Assembly: GCF_016097555.1 (NCBI RefSeq)
Contig: NC_054702.1
Coordinates: 70,205,695 to 70,269,694, forward strand
DNA length: 64,000 nucleotides
Origin: Gigantopelta aegis
Taxonomy: Eukaryota; Mollusca; Gastropoda; Neomphalida; Peltospiridae
Direction of reading: 5' to 3'
The translations under genes were made by a program, and so were the position numbers. The notes beneath the pieces are model-generated. The model worked only from the letters and a program-made list of their open reading frames with translations. It was not told the origin of the DNA and searched no databases. Positions 36,601 through 47,800 of this stretch are shown here, in pieces; position 1 is the first letter of the stretch, and every line of letters begins with the position of its first letter.

Positions 36601-37982
36601 TTGTGAGCGAGGGGCAACAAACCACAATTTGTATAAAGGAAAAGCAAATTCATTATTTCTTTCTTAGGTGAGCATAAAGATGTCAAACTTCACAGTAAAG
36701 GAAACAAATGGTAGCAGAACTCTCAAATTTGTTGTATATAATAGTCATAACATGACGTAAACCATCTTACAAACAACTTTTGCACTACACTGTACAATAA
36801 TTAATACTGAATTGGACAAAATCAACATTTTCCAATCTGTATAGCACTGAGGAATAGGAACAACACATTAAGTTTTGTAGTAGGGAAACATGAAGCTTGA
36901 CAAACCAACATTCACCAATCTGTATAACACACAGAAATAGGAACAACATAATAATCATTTTGTAGTTACTGTTGTGAAACATGAAGCTATCTGGTATTTG
37001 GATGTTGAACAATTGTACAGTCAAGAAAAATCCTAAATTAGTTTATATGTAAGCCATTCCATTCAGTATCCACAGAAAATATTTCAAACATCAGTTCAGT
37101 GGAAACGACCATGTCTAATAACCAGAACAAATTGCTGATACCAATAAGATAATATCAAAAAAACTTGTTGGTATCATGAGAAAATTTGGAATCTAATGTT
37201 GGAAACGATCGAGGTGTAATTTTGGCATCAATAATCAGTGTGACCAAACCAATCAATAATCAACTAAAACGTAGACTGTGCTTTGGGGAACTTAAATCTG
37301 TTTGTTATTTTAAGACAAACATCATTTATATATTAAATATATCTGTGCCAGTCTTTGTATAAATAGCACATTTAAACAGAATGTGTCTGTAAACCTATGC
37401 AGTAGTGCACAGGAATAGAAGAAAACAAACTGTATAGTACTGTGTTGAACTCAATCATCCAGTTGTGCTCAAATAACTGGTCAAATGGTTTGAAACGACC
37501 AATACTTGACAAACATGATTAATTGGACCTTCACTAGGTTACCAGAAATGTTGTTTTTGAAAATACCACCATCTAAATCTATAAAGTACCAATGGAAGGT
37601 GTAATACAGTGATATTATATATTAATTTGCCAGATATTTCAACACTCCAGGAAAATATCTTGTTATTATTATTTGTGTGATATTTCCTCCATCCTGGGAA
37701 ATGTTAAATTGTTGATACAATATTTCAGTGTATTAAACTTCAACGATCCAGGCTGAATGTCCTGTGGATACAGATCATGTATCTGTTGCTGTTTTAGCCC
37801 TCCAGGGAAATGTCTTGTTCTGAAATACTGGAATCCAGCTGTGCTAGCTCATGTTCAGCTGTAAAGACACATTAAAATACATTACAAACATGACTACAGG
37901 TTTGAGAAAGGTACTTGTTACAGACACTGAAGTGGTCGGTAACTAGCCACATGCCAAAATACTGGTTACCATATCTTTACCT

Positions 37983-38090
37983 GAGCCCCATTCTACAAAG
38001 CAATCTTAGCCCTAAGATCACCTTAAGTGCATGGCTACCTTATGCACTAAGGTGATCTTAATGCTAAGACGCCTACGTGGAACGGGGCCC
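37983..38090. mobile_element. Palindromic MITE of about 108 bp
   Basis: The outer ends gccccattctacaaagc and its near-complement at 38073-38090, and the inner pair gatcaccttaagtgcat and atgcactaaggtgatc, make an almost full-length palindrome. No ORF. A short fold-back MITE. Confidence 0.8.
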
Positions 38091-38584
38091 AGTTGAATGT
38101 CAATAAAGAGTCGATGGTTCTAAGAATTACCTGACCTTGTTCTTTGACACTCAAAACCAATCCTAAACGTCCTTTTAGCATAAGGATGTGAACTCTATTA
38201 TTCATAATGCTAGATGGACCTTTGATCCTATGAGCTTTTAGTTAAATCTATTAAAGTGTTTGGGCACGAATGTTTTCATTAACAGACAGATAAGAAGAAG
38301 TACGACAAGACTAATACAATTATACGTTGATAGTGTAACTACTATTTACTATTTCCTCTAGGACATTACAAACAAATAAAAACACTGAGTGACACCACAG
38401 ATATCTGATGTCATTTTCAGAATTAATTTTTTTTGTTAACAAAAATAAAACTCACATTTGTTTTTACTGATCAAGGTAAATCAGATACACCCCTATCCAG
38501 TATAAAGTAACTTAAATGGGAAAAGTACAAATGTACACAAAACACATCCTGCAAAAAGTTCTTTGTGAAAAGATCCTTTAAAGG

Positions 38585-38869
38585 TTAAAGGTGTATCTTA
38601 ATGCGAGAAACAATATGCTTACTTGTAGCCATAGAAACAGCAAGGTTGTTTTGTTCATCTGGACTGTCCGAGTGGACGATGGAGTTGTCCACAATGTGAA
38701 GTGGTGGTCCAGTGTCCAGTGGGTTGCAGTCCTGTGGCTGCGTTTCCATTTCACTGACCTGTGGGACCGAACTGCCGGCCATTTCATCAGTCACAACTAT
38801 CTGCTGTGCATTATTTGGCAGTCCTGCTTGCTGAATGTTGGGTGTAAGGTTGGTTAGCGTAGGAGTTAG
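38585..38869 (-). CDS. CARF: CARF exon 11 (last coding exon)
   Basis: Acceptor tgtttcag|CTAACTCC (phase 0); stop TAA at 38585-38587. It codes [20 protein letters not shown] and on to [17 protein letters not shown] good donor (ACAA|GTAAGC) lies 36 bases before the stop, so the true exon could end there with a further exon downstream. The last 11 residues resemble the start of exon 10 ([11 protein letters not shown]), also at DNA level. Confidence 0.75.
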   Translation of the reverse strand, partial: LTPTLTNLTPNIQQAGLPNNAQQIVVTDEMAGSSVPQVSEMETQPQDCNPLDTGPPLHIVDNSIVHSDSPDEQNNLAVSMATSKHIVSRIKIHL

Positions 38870-41800
38870 CTGAAACAGAAATACTGAGCATGATTATAAT
38901 TTCCTTAGGCATATATATTATTTGCTGTTTTGCACACGACACTCACCAGAAACACTATTAACAGGAAATGGAAGACAATCCAGTTTCCTGTGTCTTTCGA
39001 TTTTGCTTTTTTAATGGAAAATACCTTGGAATTTTGAGTTGAAAAAGTGGTTTTCTGCAAGTATTTTCACTTGAAAACAATGGCAGCACATTGCAGTCAT
39101 TTTCAGGGATCAGTAGCCGATTGTGACAGCTAATTTGAAAATAACAACAAAACTAACCAAATATTGGAATAAGAATCTTAGTTATATTGTTTTAATTCTG
39201 GTCAGAAAACCACTGTTATTGGGAATAATACTGCACAGCTGGCCACAATTGGCCATAAGTAAACACGACTTTTTAATTTTTTTGCCTAATTTTAATCAAC
39301 ATTAATTGATCTAAAATATAAAAATTAGAAAAATCCACAAAAATAATACTTACTGATTCAAATATGAACTTTATTTTATTTATTCATAAAACATTTAAGT
39401 GAATATTTGCGAGTAAAAATCATAAACTTGTACCCACTCAACATCCTTTTTGTCAAAAATTAATCCAGTAATCTAAAGGTTAATACAGCAACATGTATTA
39501 TTGCCAAACAAAATGACAAACAACACATGATGTTCTCACAATGGAGTGTGTTAAAAAGAAAGCATGTTAGCAAGCTGTAAGTGTAATACCTGTAAGAGAT
39601 TGCCGTGTGTAAGAAAAGAAAGAAATGTTTTATTTAACGACGCACTCAACACATTTTATTTACGGTTACATGGCGTCAGACATATGGTTAAGGACCACAC
39701 AGATTTTGAGAGGAAACCCGCTGTCGCCACTACATGGGCTACTCTTCCGATTAGCAGCAAGGGATCTTTTATTTGCGCTTCCCACAGGCAGGATAGCACA
39801 AACCATGGCCTTTGTTGAAACAGTTATGGATCACTGGTCGGTGCAAGTGGTTTACACCTACCCATTGAGCCTTGCGAGCACTCACTCAGGGTTTGGAGTC
39901 GGTATCTGGATTAAAAATCCCATGCCTCGACTGGGATCCGAACCCAGTACCTACCAGCCAATAGAGCGATGGCCTACCACGACGACACCGAGGCCTGTTA
40001 CCGTGTGTAAGAAAGCATTATAACAAGCTGTAAGTCTTAATACCTGTAAGAGATTGCTAGCAGAGAACATGCCGGGGTGAAGTCTAGAGAGTAGTTCGGC
40101 TGTTTCGGGTGTCAGCGTTGTGCTGACTTGAGTCGTCCCATCACTGAGGTGCGTCTCAATGCGAGAAACAATATGGTGACCATCTGAAATAACAAACAAC
40201 ACTCACGTTAAACAAAAGGTTAGTTTTCTTTAATGACACCACTAGAGCACATTTATTTCTTAATCATCGGCTATTGGAGGTCAAATATTTGGTAATTTTG
40301 ACAGTCTTAGAGAGGAAACCCACTACATTTTTCATTAGTAGCAAGGGATCTTTTTTGTGCACCATCCAACAGACAGGATAGCATGGCCTTTGATATACCA
40401 GTCGTGGTGCACTGGCTGGAACAATACACTTCTATTGTTTAATAAACAAGAAAAGAAATTATATCATTGGATATTCCATGACACCATTGTAAATAGTTCA
40501 CTATTAAGTACTGTGAAATTTATTTTCATGAGCTTAAATTTTCATGGCTTTTCCAACAAATATATTTTGTTTGATACTTGTTTGAAATCGTGGACTGAAA
40601 AGATAATAGCATAAATTTGTATTATATATATAAACAAATATGTATTATATTTTTGTTGTGTTCTAAAATTTGCACTAGTTCTCGAATTACATGATTATTA
40701 GACCATGAAAAAAAGTGATTTCACCAGACATGTTTAAGATAAAGGGAAATATACCTCTTCTCATATATACGTAGGAAGAATAACCACTGTCATAAGCTTA
40801 AGAAACATTAGTTACACTCTTTCACACCAGCTATTAAGAAAACAGCATTTATTAGCAAGGCACAATTTGAAATACTGCTACTTGTTTATCCAAGAAAAAG
40901 GAACATTTTAAACAGCAGTTTACAAATTTGTTACTAGTGTCAAACTAATGAAAATAAAATATTCTTTGCATTTTGTTTTTCCAGTTTGTTTTTTTACTTT
41001 GTACCCATCCTGGAAAAAGGAAACGAAGAAGACCGAAACAAACATGGAGGAGGACAGTAGAGAAGGAAATCTGAGAGGGCAGTCTGAGCTGGGGGCTGCT
41101 GGAGAAGCTGGCAAAAGACAGGCAGCAGTGGCGATCTCTGGTTACAGCCGTATGTGATTCTTAGCACGAAGGGGATTAAGTAAGTACATTTTTTACTTTA
41201 AACACAATAACTAGTTTTCATTATTTACTATTTTAAATATTTCAATGAATACGCAAGACTGTATTCCTGTTAAAATAAAGTATTCTACAAGAGCGGTGAA
41301 TACCTTCTCCTGGGTTCTGCGTGAGCGTGACAGTGACGGTTTCTGGCACGGGTCCTTCCTGAGCTATAGGCATGCCGACCCACATGGCTGGATTCACCTG
41401 ATTGAACTCCACGTTCGACACACTCGGTCCGTTCTTGTCTGGAGTCGTTATTATCTCAACGTTTACCTGATGAATGAAAATATACACATGGCAAGATTTT
41501 ATAAATCAATACACAAAATTCCTTGAATTAAACTAACATCATATAATGTTTTGAGTTGTTGTTTTTCTTAAAGATATTGATAATTTGGAAGTTCAGACAA
41601 ATCTTATTATTTGATTTTGTAATTATAAATATATTTCAGAATCGTGACCCAGGCTCCATATTTAGTTTAGACTGCATTACAATACTTATAAACAGCATAT
41701 AGATGACCAAGTAGAGCTTGGTGTCCAAATTGTTCAATGCTGTACGAGCAAGTGTTCTGCTAATTTATATAAACATAAAAACATTCTACTAGGGTCTTAA

Positions 41801-44800
41801 ACTTATACTCAACATATTTCATAGAAAAACAATTCTGTATTATAAATGTATGTGTGTGTGCGTGTTATGTATGTACGTACATACATACGTATGCGTGTAT
41901 ATATGGATACATGCATAATAAATGGTACATGTATTTACAGTTGAAGCCGTGAGCGGAAGTGTGCCATTCTCAATATCTCGCAGTGCCTGATGGATATGGT
42001 TTTTGAGATCATTAATTGTCGGGAATAATGTGAGATCATGTCGCTCTGGAATGTTTCCATGGCAGACATCACGCATGACAAACATTCTGAAATAGAACAC
42101 AATTAATGATTACTTTTGGTTTCATTAATAGCAATATGCTAAATTGAAACAAATTAAACATAATGTAAATAAATAGTTATGGTATGCAAATAAATCAACG
42201 TCAACATAAGGTTATGTCTTCAATAATATTGATCCCACTGCAACAAATACTAATAATTTGCATGCAAGAACTAAACCAGTCAGTCATTTTACCACCTTTA
42301 TTAATCAAAAGATATAATTATATCATGAATATTTAACAAGTTTGTTTCAAACAAGAACCAAAATGATAAAGAACGAAATGTGCCAGAGGAATAGAAGGAA
42401 ATGTTTTATTTAACGATGCACTCAACACATTTTATTTACTGTTATATGGTGTCGGACTTCATGGGCTACTCTTTTCGATTAGCAGCAAGGGATATTTTAT
42501 GTGGACCATCCCAGACAGGATAGTACACACAACGGTCTTTGCTACACCAGTTGTGGAATAGCCCAGTGGATTCACTGACGGGAATCGATCCTAGATGGAT
42601 TGCACATCAGGTGAGCGCTGTACCACTGAGCATGTCCTGCCCCCCCTCCCGAGGAACAGTGCATTCTCATACAGTAATATTAACAATTGCATCTTTTATA
42701 TAATTGGGGAGTTAGTGGACTAATTTTCTCATTGCAGGGCTCACTCTTGAATACATTTTGATTTAGACAATTTTCAGACATGTCAAGTATTTAATTACAA
42801 ATTATTAAAACATGGTTAATTTAAAGAATATTTTATGACCCAATGACAAAAATGTGGTAGCCACTTTGTATAAAATTGAGCAATTGGCTATTTTGGCAAT
42901 GGACAGGGTGAGGACAGGATTGGGGGTTTCCCCTCCCAACAAGTGCCCTACAACTGGTATATCAAAGGTCATGGTATGTGCTGTCTTGTCTCTGGGAAAG
43001 TGCATATAAAAGACCCTTGTTGCTAATGGAAAAATGTAACGGGTTTCTTCTCAAAATTATGTATTGCTATTATCAAATGTTTGACATCCAATAGCTGATG
43101 AATAATCAAATGTGCTCTAATGGTGTCGTTAAACAAATCAAACGTTTCTTTCCTAAAATAATAATAAGACTATGATTAAAGGTGTAGACCAGTAGTCTCA
43201 ACCTGTGAAAATGGACACTAAATTTGGTTAATCATAGAGTGAAACTAAAATTATGTGATGTTTAAAAATAGATTTGAGCTTGACTTGATAACTGCTACTT
43301 CTTAGACATTTTTAGAATTGTGAAAAATGTATTTCGAGGTATTACAACCAGGATGACCGGAAATATTTTGGATGTACGAAAATAGAAATTATAAATAATA
43401 AAAATGAAGTAACTTTTAATTTAAATTACTAAACACAACTCTAATAGTGAAAAATATGTAGTAGTGTTTAACAAGAGTACCACTGAGGTACATGATACGC
43501 CCGTCAGGAGTTTGATGGAAAACCATATAGACAAATTATTTGATTTATTTGTATCACAGAGACCTAGTAATTGCATGTGACACAGCACCATCCCAAGTTA
43601 TTTCTACATGTGAGGTGTGATGGTCTTGTATGCAAGATATGGTCAAGACAAGGATTTACTGTTATGTGCAATAGACCGTGAAAAGTAGGTCACAGTGACC
43701 TAGTAATAGTACGCGACACACTGCCATCCCATGTTGTTCCTACATGTGAGGCTTGATGATCCTGTATGCATCTGTATATACGATATGGTCTGGACAAGAA
43801 AAGTTAACAGACGGATATATGGACGGACAGACAGACAACACCATACCATAATACGACACATCATAGACGGATGTATAAAAACTAGAGTCTGTCACTTTAA
43901 TCAAATAGGTTAATCACCTGAGCTGCCGTCGGATGTGATAAACCCTCGTCTCACCCCCAGACACAAGATCTCGGATTTTCTGAACAACTTGTGGATGTAG
44001 TCGTCGACTCGACGCGTCTATCTCCTCTTTCTCCACTTCCGAGTTCGGGGTGTATTTAGGTGGAGCCGCAGCTGGCGTGGCTTGTTCGTCGTGAAATTCG
44101 TGAGCCTTTTCTGTGGGCAGCTGGATGTAAAACCTGCAGGAACAAACGCATTAGTTCAAACAGTTGCTGGGCTCGAAATAGCGGCCTGCAAGAAACAGTC
44201 TATTTGTTTTCTGACCTAGCAGATGAAATAGAAAAATCACCAGCTAAAACCACAAAAAATCACCTGCTAAAACTATAAAAAGAATCACCTGCTAAAACCA
44301 CCAAAAAAAAATCACCTGCTAAAACAACAAAAAGAATCACCTGCTAAAACCAGTAAAACATCACCTGCTAAAACAACAAAAAGAATCACCTGCTAAAACC
44401 ATTAAAAAATCACCTGCTAAAACCATTAAAAAAATCACCTGCTAAAACAACAAAAAGAATCACCTGCTAAAACCAGTAAAAAATCACCTGCTAAAACCAT
44501 AAAAAATATCACCTGCTAAAACCATTAAAAAAATAATTGCACCTCATTTATCAAGAGATGTATGCACAATTATTTCAGCTGCTATTTAGCTTGTGATTCT
44601 GTTCTATTTTAAAGGGACATTCCTGAGTTTCCTGCATTGTAAGATGTTTCTGACTAATAAAATCTTTTAACGTTTAAAAATATGCATTAAATATATTTTT
44701 TTGTTTAGGATATCAGTGTCTGCATATTCAATGTGTTTCTCGTCGTCTTAATATTTGTAAGAAGCTCAAACTGTATTTTGTCTTCAAATAATTTTGTACG

Positions 44801-47800
44801 TACGAAAACAAATATTTTAGGAAATAAAATGAAATTTAACCTAGTACAAATACTAGAACGATCAGAACATGTTTAATAATAATATACAGCTAATATGTTG
44901 ATATGTAATTACAATCTTTAAAAAGTGTCCGTTAGTTGATAACATCTTAAAGAGTGCAGCAAATTCAGGACTGTCCCTTTAATTCCATAGTGCTCTAAAG
45001 TACACCTCAGAAGTGCTAATTTATCTCACACTATCCCAAACCCTTCCCTCACCCCGTGCCATCTTATTTCTGGAAGGACGTATTTCTTTTGGCCTGCTAT
45101 TTATAACAAATAACAGCAAGCCATATTATACTTCCTATTTTAAGCCCTGAGCTGCTATACTGACATGTTACTTTGATTATTTTTAGAACTAAAGTCAATT
45201 ACAAAGCTAACTTGAGGGCGATATAGAGTATATTCTTATGACAAAATTGTATTTCTTACCAATACAATATAACTAACATATAACTTATTATTACCTTTTA
45301 GATAAATTTCATGCGTTTTGATTGGTCAATAGCTAATCCATACCACAGGTACACCATGTCATTTTCCAGGTCAATACAGAATTTGGGCACCAATACAAAA
45401 TTTGCCAGGGTGTACGAAAGTGCCACGTGACTTCTGCTTTGTAAGTTCGGCAGAATTGTTATTGTTTTGTTTTTTCACTCTCGCGCCTCAGCTCTTAAAC
45501 TAGGAAATACGTATTGAATTCTGTTTGAAAGAGATTGCGATTTATGGTAAGTGTTTTTTTATTACTTTATTATTTTTAAATACATACTTTCTTGAACATG
45601 TTATAACCAAAAAATATAGAAAATTGTTGATTTTCGCATACTCATGCATTGTAAATTTAATGGCGGGAACTATCACTGTGTAGGCGACCAAACTATAACA
45701 AAACTATTTCTTTGAAAAACGCATGACATGCATTCTTTGGAATGTTATATGGGTAAGTATAGTTTGATAAATATCTATGTGCCCGAGTGTAATCAGTTGT
45801 TTGGTAGTTTTCCGTGTAATAATTTTTATTTCTAAATTGACAAGACCCGTGTCATTAAGGTGATAAGAGTTGTCCCCCTTTGTTTACAAATCGTCTGCAT
45901 TTGACAGCTCGCTACAATGGCTAAACGATTCGGAAATCATACAGAATCAGAAATATTGCAAAAAAGAATCAACAGCATTCCAAGCAACACACAAGCAGGA
46001 AACAAAAAGGCCGCAAATACGTTACGTAGCTACTTGTTAGAAAAATAATATTTTTGTGTTTTATTTGAAATTTTATGTTATAAAAATATTTTAAACCTTA
46101 AAAATCTTTGTGTGATTTGTTCAAAATGTTTGAAAAAGATCTAAAAGGTAATAAATTCGTGACGCGGTTTTTGCCAGGGCGTACGGGATTGTACGCCCTG
46201 GCAAAAACCGCGTAACTAATAATATCATGTTGTACATCCCATAATAGGAATGCACATACTGTGCGAACAGAAAATAATCATACAGCAAAACCTCTCCAAA
46301 CTGGACCCTCTGTAAACCGGAATTCCCTCACAACCGGACGTTTTTCATGGTCCCTTTATAAATATCTGTGTAGAAGAGAACCTCTGTAAACTGGATACCT
46401 CTTAAAACCAGAGGTTTTACTTGGTCCCATGCGTGTCCGGTTTAGTGGAGTTTCACTGTACTTTATTTATTCTCTCCAGTTCCGTTGAACTCAAAACTCA
46501 GTATTTAACAAGATAATGGCTATACATAAATATGTGACTTGCTATTTTAAGCTAGTAAACACCAAACAAAATACCTTTCTTCACCATAACCATCTGGGAT
46601 GCCTCGTTCCTTCAACTCTTGAAAAGCTTTATCCATGGCTCCTTTTAGCGTTCTCTTGTCCACATTCACATCAACGGCATAATCAGGGAATTTCTTAACT
46701 TTTTTAATGTAGATTCTGCAGAAAGGAAAAGATTATTTTGTTTAATGTGTTTAATATTAATTATGTTGATCATAATTACAAACAAAGTAGATAGTGATAA
46801 CAACTAAACTAACCCATTCCCTGACCTTTTTTAATTTTTAAAAATCTGCTGTGCCTAAAATCAATTGTTCTTATTTGCAGGTTTTACTTGACTTGTAAAT
46901 AAACATACATAAAATAATATTTACATTAAAAGAAACACAATGTGCTGATAAAATTTTACCTTTTTTTAACGAAAATCTTTTTAAAAATCCCTCAAATATT
47001 TTAACCCATGTCCCAAAACAAACAAATGTTTTAATTTGTCTTGCTTGAAAATAGTACTACTATGTGTTGAATGCGTCATTAAGTAAAACATTTCCTTCCT
47101 TTCTTCGTCACAATTATATACACTAATAGTGAACCGGATGTCAGAAGCAATCGGTCATCATTACTACTGACCTTGCAGGACATGTTTGTCTGTACACTTT
47201 AGAATTATCCTCTACCGTCTTTTTATATGGATTTCCCTTCCGTCTGGGTCCATACTGACACTCCTGTACCACTGCCCTGCTACCTGAATCAACAAGCATT
47301 GTAGGAACATAGTCAAAATAGGAAGAATATGTTCTAAACTAAGCAGCAAAACTTTTAAAGGGACATTCCTGAGTTTGCTGCAGTTTTTAACATGTTATCG
47401 ACTAACAGAGACGTTTTAACGATTGTAATTACATATCAAATATATTTTCTGCATAAAATATTAGTGGTTGTGCATTAAACGTGTTTCTGATCATTCTAAT
47501 ATTTGTACTAGGTTAAATTTCATTTTGTTTCCTAAAATATAGTTTTTTCGTATGTTTGGCCTTGTTACAAATATTAAGACGACCAAAAACAGGATTTCCT
47601 CAGGATTTTTTTTAAGGTGCATACATTTTTAGTATTGGTAAATGTATATATCTGTTTTCAAACCAAGCGAAAATAAGGGGGTGAAACTAAACATTTTTGA
47701 AATTGCCTTAGAACTTGCAAACACATTTATTTTATTATTTTATTTGAGTATTTATTTTATATTTTATTTTAATAATTTATTTTATTTAGCTTTATATTAT

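Larger units (their letters stand above)
45300..46215 (+). mobile_element. Probable Crypton-type transposon remnant
   Basis: A CpG-richer block holds a promoter-like start, a possible noncoding exon ending TTTATG|GTAAGTG at about 45546, a short reading frame at 45917-46048, and a perfect 23-nt hairpin at 46162-46213. The segment gccagggtgtac at about 45408 repeats part of the hairpin arm. The Crypton assignment rests only on the 43-residue peptide and is tentative; element ends are approximate. Confidence 0.35.

Noticed and set aside
39564-40023. ORFs of 84 and 132 residues
   Set aside because: Readings of SINE-A; the same peptide ([14 protein letters not shown]) recurs in other SINE copies such as 62445-62663.
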